Positions 30,611-37,062 of a stretch of 37,062 nt of DNA are shown one piece after another. This DNA is from an uncultured Prevotellaceae bacterium (GTDB taxonomy: Bacteria; Bacteroidota; Bacteroidia; Bacteroidales; Bacteroidaceae). Made by a program: the position numbers and the translations under genes. The DNA lies in NCBI GenBank assembly GCA_937877625.1, contig CALFJG010000060.1, positions 1-37,062 of the forward strand. The letters run 5' to 3'. Under the pieces are notes generated by a model. It was not told the origin of the DNA and did no database searches. It saw nothing but the letters and a program-made list of their open reading frames with translations. Position 1 is the first letter of the stretch; each line of letters opens with the position of its first letter.

Positions 30611-31435
30611 CTATCCGCCCGCCGTTTCTTCGTGTGGGCGTATGCAGAGTTGTTGTAGGTCGTACATCGACCCGTTGTACACATTAAGATCCACAAAGGT
30701 TTGTATGCCTGGCACGCGTCCGCGGTCGGTGTGTTGCCAAAACTTCCATTGTCCGTCGTAGGTGAGCTCCGGCACGTAGTAGTGTGCTATCCAGAAAGGG
30801 TAGCGTTGGAACTCCTCTCCGCTGAGGTAGCGTTGTTTGAAGCGCAGGTTGGTATAGAGTATCGGCACTGCGTCGTAGTGGTCTTCTATAAGGAGCAGCC
30901 ACGTCAGTGCTGCGTCGCGCACTTCTTCCGCGCTGAGGTTGCCGGCTTCTTCTATGTCGAGCACGGGTGGCAGGTCGCCCTGCTCGAGAGGTACGCTGTC
31001 GGTGTAGTGTGCGGCTTGCTTGGTGGCCGACACGGAGGGCGAGAAGTAGTGGTATGCTCCGCGTAGCAATCCGTAGCGTTGGGCTTCGTGGAAGTTGCGT
31101 CGGAACTGGTGGTCCATCAGTTGCTCGCCCTCGGTGGCTTTTATGATGACGAACGAGAGCGGTGCGTCGTGGATGCCTGCCCGGCTCACGCGCTCCCAAT
31201 TTATTGTGCCTTGGTAGTGACTGACATCAATGCCGCGTATGTCGTATCCGTCGGGGATGCCGCCGTTGTGATAAACGGCTTGCCACACATTGTTGTACGA
31301 CCGCGAAAAGGTGTAGAGGAAGATGCCCCACCCCACCACCAACACCACCACCAGAGCATAGACCCAGCGGAAGGCCTTGGGGCGTGCAAGGGTTGGCTTT
31401 GTGGGAAACGGGATTCCCGTTATCGGATGGAGCAT
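30611..31435 (-). CDS. Membrane-anchored GH25 lysozyme-like muramidase
   Basis: The 274-residue product has an N-terminal membrane anchor at about 25-43 (VYALVVVLVVGWGIFLYTF) and then a GH25 barrel. The family Asp lies in RGIDVSHYQGTINW, and FVIIKATEGEQLMD, AYHYFSP, the catalytic LPPVLDIEE, PILYTNLRF, FWIAHYYV and KFWQHTDRGRVPGI follow. GH25 enzymes cleave the MurNAc-GlcNAc bond of peptidoglycan. In this place it may remodel the cell's own wall or act as part of an envelope complex. It is between pfp and rpe on the same strand. Confidence 0.92.
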   Translation of the reverse strand: MLHPITGIPFPTKPTLARPKAFRWVYALVVVLVVGWGIFLYTFSRSYNNVWQAVYHNGGIPDGYDIRGIDVSHYQGTINWERVSRAGIHDAPLSFVIIKATEGEQLMDHQFRRNFHEAQRYGLLRGAYHYFSPSVSATKQAAHYTDSVPLEQGDLPPVLDIEEAGNLSAEEVRDAALTWLLLIEDHYDAVPILYTNLRFKQRYLSGEEFQRYPFWIAHYYVPELTYDGQWKFWQHTDRGRVPGIQTFVDLNVYNGSMYDLQQLCIRPHEETAGG

Positions 31436-31528
31436 GTGTGGAGTAGAGAGTAAGGGGTTCGGATATTGTTCGGGGGCGAAACGTTGTTTGTCGGTTATAT
31501 GTCGTTAGCAGCGTTCGCTCCCCGTTGC

Positions 31529-31629
31529 GCGTGGGCATCGTTGCCCGAACGGTGATACCGTTGCTTATTATGTGTCGGGCGCGATGCCCACGCTGCTTGA
31601 GGCGGGAGGGCTTTGTTGTCAACAAAGCC
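31529..31629. repeat. Nested inverted repeats between pfp and the GH25 gene
   Basis: The outer 12-bp arms GCGTGGGCATCG (31529-31540) and the complement (31582-31593) enclose GCCCGA (31543-31548) with TCGGGC (31575-31580), which enclose AACGGT-GAT-ACCGTT (31548-31562). A second, separate near-palindrome, GGCTTTGTTG-T-CAACAAAGCC (31609-31629), lies 33 bp after the pfp stop and may be its terminator, though no T run follows. Confidence 0.7.
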
Positions 31630-31661
31630 GCTATGCAACATTCACGCGGGGTCTATACCGT

Positions 31662-33314
31662 CTATTTTCCTTGCTCGAGGCGTAGCGTGGCTGTTGTCTG
31701 GTCGCACACCTCGGTGGGGCCGTAGTATTGTATCGGGCCGGGATAGACGTAGCAGGTCTCGTTGGCCCACTTCTCGCGTTGGGCGGCGAAGGCCAGGAAG
31801 GGTGCTCCGTCGAGGCGCACGAGGGCTTTCTTTATCACGGGCTTCATCTTGCCCGAGCGTCGCTCCATATTGAGCATCATCGTTATGGGTACACCGCCGG
31901 CAACCCACTCCTCGGCGGGAGCGGTGGTATTTTTGACGATAGCCATATAGCCGGTCTTGCCGTTGGCTATAAGTTGTGCGGCACTCACTCCGAGGGCGTA
32001 GCAGTAGTCCGCGTCGTAGTTCGACGGGGCGGCGCAGCGGCCCTCATAGCCAAAGAAGTGGTGCAGCGGCGAGAACTTGCCGCGGTATGTGCCCTGGGCT
32101 TTCATTTCCTGGAGCTTGCGGCCCACCATCTCGCTAAGCAGCTTCTCCGTCTCAATGAGCGACACCTGCACATTGCCGTGTGGGTCGCGGTCGAGGGCGA
32201 GTTGTTTCTGCACGCCGGCGGGTAGGCTCTCGAGCGTTGCGGCGTTGTCGGCGCTGAGGTGTGCTTTCACCCAGGCCACTATCTCGTCGCCGCTCTTGTC
32301 GGCGGTGGCTTCGGCGGCGGCGGGTGTGGCCAGCAGGTCGTTGAGCTCTTTGATGAGTTTCTTTATTGCGGGGACGAATTCTATGAGCCCCTCGGGGATA
32401 AGCACTGTGCCGAAGTTGTTGCCGTCCTGTGCGCGCTTGGCCACGACGCCTGCTATATAGTCAACGATGTCTTGGAGCGACTGCTCCTTAGCCTCCACCT
32501 CCTCAGAGATGATGGCGATGTTGGGCTGACACTGTAGTGCGCACTCCAGTGCGATATGGCTGGCGGAGCGTCCCATCAGTTTGATGAAGTGCCAGTATTT
32601 GCGGGCACTGTTGGCATCGCGCTGTATGTTTCCGATCACTTCGGCATAGGTTTTACATGCTGTGTCGAACCCGAAACTGGTTTCTATCTGCTCGTTCTTT
32701 AGGTCGCCGTCGATGGTCTTGGGGCAGCCGATGACTTGCACGCCGGCATTTTTGGCAGCATAGTATTCGGCCAGGACGCACGCGTTGGTGTTGCTGTCGT
32801 CGCCGCCGATGATAACGAGGGCTTTTATCCCGAGTTGGCGGAGTATCTGCAGGCCGCTCTCAAACTGTGACTGCTCCTCGAGTTTCGTACGCCCGGAGCC
32901 TATCATATCAAACCCACCGGTGTTGCGATATTCGTCGATGATGTCGGCGGTGAGCTCCACATACTTATGGTCAACAAGGCCGCCGGGCCCCATCAGAAAG
33001 CCATAGAAGCGGCTCTGCGGGTTTTGGCGTTTCAGTTCATCGAAAATGCCGCAGATAACGTTGTGTCCGCCGGGGGCTTGTCCGCCGCTGAGTATCACGC
33101 CGACGTTCTGCGGCTCGTACGCCTGCTGCTCGGCGGCGGGTACGAACTCTACGAGCGGCAGGCCGTAGGTGTTGGGAAACAGGGCTTTGATTTCGGCTTG
33201 GTCGGCCACGCTCTCGGTGGGCGCGCCTTCCTTTGCGCTCACTGCGCCGCGCAAGCCACGGGGGAGCTTGGGCTGATAAGCGGCACGCGAGATTTGTAAT
33301 GCGCTTTTGTTCAT
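31662..33314 (-). CDS. pfp: Diphosphate-dependent 6-phosphofructokinase
   Basis: PFP phosphorylates fructose 6-phosphate with PPi, reversibly, in glycolysis. The 550-residue protein starts MNKSALQISRAAYQPKLPRGLRGAV and has GVILSGGQAPGGHNVICGIFDELKR, FYGFLMGPGGLVDHKY, the PPi-type IGGDDSNTNACVLAEYY (GGDD) and the catalytic PKTIDGDLKN. The long form (about 550) is the one found in Bacteroidetes, spirochaetes and plants. An ATG at 33353 would add 13 residues but falls at the expected transcription start; I use 33314. It heads the pfp-GH25-rpe-DHH run. Confidence 0.95.
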   Translation of the reverse strand: MNKSALQISRAAYQPKLPRGLRGAVSAKEGAPTESVADQAEIKALFPNTYGLPLVEFVPAAEQQAYEPQNVGVILSGGQAPGGHNVICGIFDELKRQNPQSRFYGFLMGPGGLVDHKYVELTADIIDEYRNTGGFDMIGSGRTKLEEQSQFESGLQILRQLGIKALVIIGGDDSNTNACVLAEYYAAKNAGVQVIGCPKTIDGDLKNEQIETSFGFDTACKTYAEVIGNIQRDANSARKYWHFIKLMGRSASHIALECALQCQPNIAIISEEVEAKEQSLQDIVDYIAGVVAKRAQDGNNFGTVLIPEGLIEFVPAIKKLIKELNDLLATPAAAEATADKSGDEIVAWVKAHLSADNAATLESLPAGVQKQLALDRDPHGNVQVSLIETEKLLSEMVGRKLQEMKAQGTYRGKFSPLHHFFGYEGRCAAPSNYDADYCYALGVSAAQLIANGKTGYMAIVKNTTAPAEEWVAGGVPITMMLNMERRSGKMKPVIKKALVRLDGAPFLAFAAQREKWANETCYVYPGPIQYYGPTEVCDQTTATLRLEQGK

Positions 33315-33363
33315 AGGATATTGTTTATTTAGTGTTTGTTTGTCGCTTTTCACAATGCCACGG

Positions 33364-33371
33364 CAAAGATA
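33364..33371 (-). promoter_or_regulatory. -7 element for pfp
   Basis: TATCTTTG on the minus strand fits TAnnTTTG and is followed by CCG. No clear TTTG is seen 19-21 bp upstream. Transcription would begin near 33358. Confidence 0.5.
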
Positions 33372-33518
33372 CTACTTTCGGACGAATTTTCGACGCACTG
33401 CCTTAATAATACGCACGAGCGCGAAAAAGTTTTCTGCCTCGCGCCGATGTTTTCTATTATCGGCAAATGCCTTTTCTACGAAATCGGAGGAAAAAACTTT
33501 AAGGTAGGACAAAGAAAA

Positions 33519-33686
33519 AACATAGTCCCTTAAAGAATTCAAAGTGTGACTATATTTGTAAAAATATAACTTATGTTTTTAGCAATATAACTTATGTTTT
33601 TACAAATATAGTCACACTTTGAATTCTTTCTCGGACTATGAAAATTCTTTGAGGGACTTTGAAATTTCTTTGAGGGACTTGGTGCG
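33519..33686. repeat. 21-bp periodic array, eight units, forming a 120-bp palindrome (array C)
   Basis: Units begin at 33519, 33540, 33561, 33582, 33603, 33624, 33645 and 33666. The left and right halves are inverted: 33532-33564 and 33597-33629 are perfect 33-bp complements. With three mismatches the arms extend to 33521-33564 and 33597-33640. The two central units share an 18-bp direct repeat (33563-33580 and 33584-33601). The last two share TTCTTTGAGGGACTT. A weaker unit may precede at 33498-33518. Confidence 0.93.
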
Positions 33687-33727
33687 ATTTTCATTGGCGA
33701 CGGTTAATGCTTTTCCACTATGCGCTG

Positions 33728-33770
33728 CTGACAAAATGCCAGTGGCGAGGGTGTGTTGTCTGACAAAATG
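33728..33770. promoter_or_regulatory. Two CTGACAAAATG boxes upstream of clpB
   Basis: The same 11 bp occur at 33728-33738 and 33760-33770, 32 bp apart (about three helix turns). They are followed by CC or GC. The place, upstream of a heat-shock gene, suggests a stress operator or promoter part. This is inference. Confidence 0.35.
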
Positions 33771-33881
33771 GCGCGCCGGTCGGAGTGGCAAGTTTTTTGG
33801 AAAGATATAGGCAAAGCCAAAAGCGGCACGTACGCTACGGCTCGGCTTCTGATGGTCTATTTACCGCGTATCAGGAAGTTC

Positions 33882-33986
33882 GCAACCGACAATTGGAAAC
33901 GTGCAACCGACAATTGGAAACGCGCAACCGACAATTGGAAGTCTGCAACCGACAATTGGAAGTCTGCAACCGACAATTTTTATTTT
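33882..33986. repeat. 21-bp periodic array, five units, GCAACCGACAATTGGAA core (array D)
   Basis: Units begin at 33882, 33903, 33924, 33945 and 33966. The first four share GCAACCGACAATTGGAA and end in ACGT, ACGC, GTCT and GTCT. The fifth diverges after GCAACCGACAATT. The array ends 31 bp before the clpB start, so it lies in or near the leader of this gene. Confidence 0.93.
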
Positions 33987-34017
33987 CAACCGCAAATTAT
34001 TAAAAATCAAAAAGACT

Positions 34018-36606
34018 ATGAATTTAGAGAAACTAACAATCAAAGCCCGGGAAGCCCTTCAGGAGGCTGTCTCCTGGGTAAGCCGCGGGCACGGCCAGGC
34101 AGTGACGCCGCTTCATCTGCTCGCCGGCATTTTGTCGAAGGGGGAGAACGTCACAGAGTTCCTCCTTGGAAAGTCGGGTACGAACAGTGCTCGTGTGAAG
34201 AGCGTTGTCGAGGCGGAGTTGCACCGTCTGCCGCGTGTGGAAGGAGCAGAGCCTTACCTCGACAGTGCGACGAACAACGTCCTCGTGCGCGCCGAGGAGG
34301 TGGCAAAAGAACTGGGCGACACCTATGTAGGCCTGGAGGCACTACTCGTGGCGTTGCTCGAGAAAGGCGGTACGGCCTCGCAGGTGCTGAAAGATGCCGG
34401 TGTGAGCCGCGAGGTGTTGCTGCTCGCCACCAAAGAGCTTCGTGGCACGCACAAGGCCGATACCCCCGAGAGCGAGGCGCAGTATCAGGCTCTGGAAAAG
34501 TATGCGCGCAACCTGGTAGAGGAGGCGCGTCAAGGCAGGCTCGACCCGGTCATCGGGCGGGACGATGAAATACGTCGCGTCTTGCAGATACTCTCGCGGC
34601 GCACGAAGAACAACCCTATACTCTTGGGCGAGCCCGGCACGGGAAAGACCGCCATCGTAGAGGGTCTGGCCGGGCGCATCGTCCGGGGCGACGTGCCCGA
34701 GGGGTTAAAGGACAAGCGTCTCTACAGCCTCGACATGGGGGCTCTCATCGCCGGTGCTAAATACAAAGGAGAGTTTGAGGAGCGCCTCAAGAGCGTCATT
34801 AGCGAGGTGAAAGCCGCCGAGGGAGGCATCATCCTCTTTATCGACGAGATCCACACGCTGGTCGGAGCGGGCAAGAGCGACGGGGCTATGGATGCCGCCA
34901 ACATCTTGAAACCCGCCTTGGCACGTGGCGAACTGCGCAGCATCGGTGCCACCACGCTTGAGGAGTATCAAAAATACTTTGAGAAAGACAAGGCCCTAGA
35001 GCGGCGTTTCCAGACGGTGATGGTCGATGAGCCGTCGGCTGAGGACGCTATCAGCATCCTGCGTGGGCTTAAAGAACGCTACGAGAACCACCACCGCGTG
35101 CGTATCGAGGACGACGCGATAATCGCCGCCGTACGTCTGAGCGACCGCTACATTTCGGATCGTTTCCTCCCCGACAAAGCGATAGACCTGATGGACGAGG
35201 CGGCGGCGCGCCTGCGTCTGCAACACGACAGCCAGCCCGAGGAGCTCGACGAGGCACAACGCCGTCTGCGCCAACTGGAGATAGAGCGCGAGGCCATACG
35301 TCGCGAGGGCGACGCTGCCAAACTCGAGACGTTGGAAAGCGAAATCAGCCTGTTGCGCGAGCGAGTGTCGTCGCTCAAAGCGCGTTGGGAGGGCGAGCGC
35401 GGCCTGCTCAGTAAGATACAAGAAAACAAACAGCAGATGCAACGCCTACGTTTCGATGCCGAGCGTGCCGAGCGCGAGGGCGACTACGGACGTGTGGCGG
35501 AGATACGCTACGGGCGGCTTCAGGCTCTCGAAGACGAGAACCGCCGCATCCAGACGTCGCTGGCGGAAAAACAAAGCGGCGGGGCGATGGTCAAGGAAGT
35601 GGTCACCGCCGACGACGTAGCAGAAATCGTGGCGCGTTGGACGGGCATCCCCGTCAGCCGTATGATGGAAAGCGAGCGTGAAAAGTTGCTCCATCTCGAA
35701 GACGAGCTCCACCGCCGCGTAGTAGGGCAAGACAAAGCCATAAGCGCCGTGGCCGATGCCGTGCGCCGCTCGCGCGCAGGGTTGCAGGACCCGAAGCGGC
35801 CTATTGGCTCGTTCATCTTCCTCGGCACAACGGGTGTGGGCAAGACGGAGCTGGCAAAAGCCCTGGCGGAGTTCCTCTTCAACGATGAGGGAATGATGAC
35901 GCGCATCGACATGTCGGAATATCAGGAGAAGCACACGGTGAGCCGACTGGTGGGTGCCCCTCCGGGCTATGTGGGATACGACGAGGGCGGACAGCTCACC
36001 GAGGCCGTCAGGCGCAAACCTTATAGCGTCGTACTCTTTGACGAGATAGAGAAGGCGCACCCCGATGTGTTTAACACGCTACTTCAGGTGCTCGACGACG
36101 GGCGGCTGACCGACAACAAGGGGCGCACCGTAAACTTTAAGAACACCATCATCATAATGACCTCAAACCTCGGCTCACAATATATACAGCAGCAACTCGC
36201 CCAGAGCCAGAGCGAGGACACGTTGCGCCACACGGAGCAACACGTCCTTGCGATGCTTAAGCAGACAATACGCCCGGAGTTTCTCAACCGCATTGACGAA
36301 ATAATTATGTTCCGCCCGCTCACGCAAGAACAGATAGAAGCCATTGTGCGCCTCCAAGTAGATAGCGTCGTGGCGCGCCTGTCGGAGCAAGACATACGCC
36401 TCTGTGTGGACGAAACGGCTATACGCCTTATCGCCCAGGCAGGCTACGACCCCGAGTTTGGGGCAAGACCCGTGAAGCGCGCACTACAATCGCTCTTCCT
36501 CAACGACCTGAGCCGAGAGATACTCTCCGGAAACATCAACAGGGCGTTGCCCGTAAATGTTACCGCCGAGGGAGAACGACTAAAGTTCACTAACGCCGAA
36601 CAATAA
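34018..36606 (+). CDS. clpB: ATP-dependent disaggregase ClpB
   Basis: ClpB rescues aggregated proteins with DnaK. The 862-residue protein has the N-terminal Clp repeat domain (1-145), first AAA domain with Walker A GEPGTGKT at 204-211 and GGIILFIDEIHTLVGAG, a long coiled-coil middle domain (about 400-520: EEAQRR-like charged heptads, GERGLLSKIQENKQQMQRL), and the second AAA domain with GTTGVGKTELAKALAEFLF, VVLFDEIEKAHPDVFN and the sensor region GARPVKRALQ. The frame extends upstream through the repeat array, but MNLEKLTIKAREALQ is the family start. No consensus promoter is seen; the CTGACAAAATG boxes are candidates. Confidence 0.97.
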   Translation: MNLEKLTIKAREALQEAVSWVSRGHGQAVTPLHLLAGILSKGENVTEFLLGKSGTNSARVKSVVEAELHRLPRVEGAEPYLDSATNNVLVRAEEVAKELGDTYVGLEALLVALLEKGGTASQVLKDAGVSREVLLLATKELRGTHKADTPESEAQYQALEKYARNLVEEARQGRLDPVIGRDDEIRRVLQILSRRTKNNPILLGEPGTGKTAIVEGLAGRIVRGDVPEGLKDKRLYSLDMGALIAGAKYKGEFEERLKSVISEVKAAEGGIILFIDEIHTLVGAGKSDGAMDAANILKPALARGELRSIGATTLEEYQKYFEKDKALERRFQTVMVDEPSAEDAISILRGLKERYENHHRVRIEDDAIIAAVRLSDRYISDRFLPDKAIDLMDEAAARLRLQHDSQPEELDEAQRRLRQLEIEREAIRREGDAAKLETLESEISLLRERVSSLKARWEGERGLLSKIQENKQQMQRLRFDAERAEREGDYGRVAEIRYGRLQALEDENRRIQTSLAEKQSGGAMVKEVVTADDVAEIVARWTGIPVSRMMESEREKLLHLEDELHRRVVGQDKAISAVADAVRRSRAGLQDPKRPIGSFIFLGTTGVGKTELAKALAEFLFNDEGMMTRIDMSEYQEKHTVSRLVGAPPGYVGYDEGGQLTEAVRRKPYSVVLFDEIEKAHPDVFNTLLQVLDDGRLTDNKGRTVNFKNTIIIMTSNLGSQYIQQQLAQSQSEDTLRHTEQHVLAMLKQTIRPEFLNRIDEIIMFRPLTQEQIEAIVRLQVDSVVARLSEQDIRLCVDETAIRLIAQAGYDPEFGARPVKRALQSLFLNDLSREILSGNINRALPVNVTAEGERLKFTNAEQ

Positions 36607-36617
36607 ACAAACTGGCG

Positions 36618-37062
36618 TTAACGAAACAAAGCAATTATTAAAATCAAGCCGATGCGGAACTGGCGGACCTTCTTCGGGTCGAAGGTCGTCGTCTTGCCGG
36701 AGTGGCCGTGTCGCCCGAACGACGTGAACGGCACATACGAACGCTCGCGGCCTTTCTCGGCGAGCGACCGCCCCGCGTGCGCAAGGTACATCGAGCCGTC
36801 CTCCATCGACGCGAACACGAGCAGCTCGGGCGCGTACACCTGGTCGTCCTTTACGTCCGTGTCGAACGCGATGCCGCGCATTCCGTCCACGTAGGGCGAC
36901 GCGGCGTAGACATACGGCATGAACAGGAACGTGTCCACGCCGCCCTTCAGGAGACGGGCCCTGGCCCAGACGAGATTGCCTTCCCTCACCTTGTGCTCGG
37001 CCTCCACGGCGGCAGGACACGAAGGCTTGCCCACTTTCAGAACGGGCGCGCCGAGGGGCATC
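36618..37062 (-). CDS. C-terminal part of an unrecognised protein, high GC
   Basis: The open frame enters from the right edge and ends at 36618 (about 147 residues seen). The text VWARARLLKGGVDTFLFMPYVYAASPYVDGM, YAPELLVFASMEDGSMYLAHAG and SYVPFTSFGRHGHSGKTTTFDPKKVRQFRIGL reads like a real protein, perhaps a beta-sandwich domain, with strong G/C preference at third codon positions. I do not recognise the family. The last residues (ILIIALFR) come from A/T-rich sequence, so the true end may have been replaced at a junction near 36640-36655. Base composition (about 65-70% GC) differs sharply from clpB and everything to the left. Confidence 0.55.
   Translation of the reverse strand, partial: MPLGAPVLKVGKPSCPAAVEAEHKVREGNLVWARARLLKGGVDTFLFMPYVYAASPYVDGMRGIAFDTDVKDDQVYAPELLVFASMEDGSMYLAHAGRSLAEKGRERSYVPFTSFGRHGHSGKTTTFDPKKVRQFRIGLILIIALFR

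Larger units (their letters stand above)
33372..34017. other. Divergent intergenic region pfp/clpB
   Basis: There is no gene. It holds repeat array C (33519-33686), two CTGACAAAATG boxes (33728-33738, 33760-33770), and array D (33882-33986) just before clpB. Open frames over array D on both strands are readings of the repeat, and the extension of the clpB frame back to 33901 is one of them. Confidence 0.75.

Noticed and set aside
33861..34043. Minus-strand frame with repeated PIVGC
   Set aside because: Reading of array D across the clpB start; no independent support.
33753..34568. Plus-strand frame of 271 codons overlapping clpB
   Set aside because: It runs through array D and then a shifted frame inside clpB; composition is Arg/Gly rich shadow text.
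36652..36894. Plus-strand frame in the high-GC end
   Set aside because: The minus-strand frame in the same place has better protein-like text and codon pattern.

Overview
The window looks like a chromosomal segment of a Bacteroidales bacterium, most likely Prevotellaceae or a close relative. This rests on the protein content (TonB with a GRNKEYGAYRLR N-terminus, PPi-dependent phosphofructokinase, Porin_O_P family porin), the order rplM-rpsI-rpsB-tsf, the lack of consistent Shine-Dalgarno sequences, and many promoters that fit the Bacteroidetes consensus TTTG-N19-21-TAnnTTTG. Most of the window is core-genome and accessory metabolism at roughly 50% GC. No phage, integrase or intact transposase gene is seen. 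Taxonomy is inferred from features, not from a search.

Layout. 1-770: end of a probable restriction/modification or helicase-type protein, an octamer repeat array and a shortened four-helix-bundle gene. 771-3974 (minus): exbB-exbD-exbD-tonB energy-transduction operon. 4316-8614 (plus): ilvE, a coiled-coil lipoprotein, trpS and a porin, closed by a strong terminator. 8705-11465 (minus): recR, a small membrane protein, a family 2 glycosyltransferase and a GNAT acetyltransferase. 11667-11876: a 21-22 bp periodic repeat array. 12117-17492 (plus): ilvD-ilvB-ilvN-ilvC. With ilvE upstream this covers the shared steps of valine and isoleucine synthesis from pyruvate/2-oxobutyrate and the final transamination. 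17814-20751 (minus): rplM, rpsI, rpsB, tsf with a structured leader. 20993-25271 (plus): queH, an MFS drug exporter, a MaoC-fold protein, a YigZ/IMPACT protein, queD and queE (three queuosine genes in one region). 25289-25458: a MITE-like element. 25566-25638: tRNA-Thr(CGT). 25770-28538 (plus): lplA, gcvT, gcvH, in which the lipoate ligase sits beside its likely substrate GcvH. 28748-33314 (minus): pfp, GH25 lysozyme, rpe, DHH phosphoesterase. 34018-36606 (plus): clpB. 36618-37062: a partial minus-strand gene of about 65-70% GC, unlike everything else.

The most unusual signal is not a gene. Four intergenic stretches (11667-11876, 28562-28687, 33519-33686, 33882-33986) are arrays with a period of 21 bp. 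Three of them share an AGTCC(G/C)-type core. Units occur in both orientations while staying in the 21-bp phase. In one array the last, inverted unit makes the intrinsic terminator of gcvH. In another the units form a 120-bp palindrome with near-perfect 44-bp arms. These look like one repeat family adapted to several places, possibly binding arrays with a two-helical-turn repeat or structured RNA/DNA elements.

Other points worth a look are divergent consensus promoters and a folded leader before rplM, a nested hairpin between rpsI and rpsB, a MITE-like inverted repeat upstream of the tRNA, paired CTGACAAAATG boxes upstream of clpB, and the sudden GC change at the right end, which may be transfer or an assembly join.
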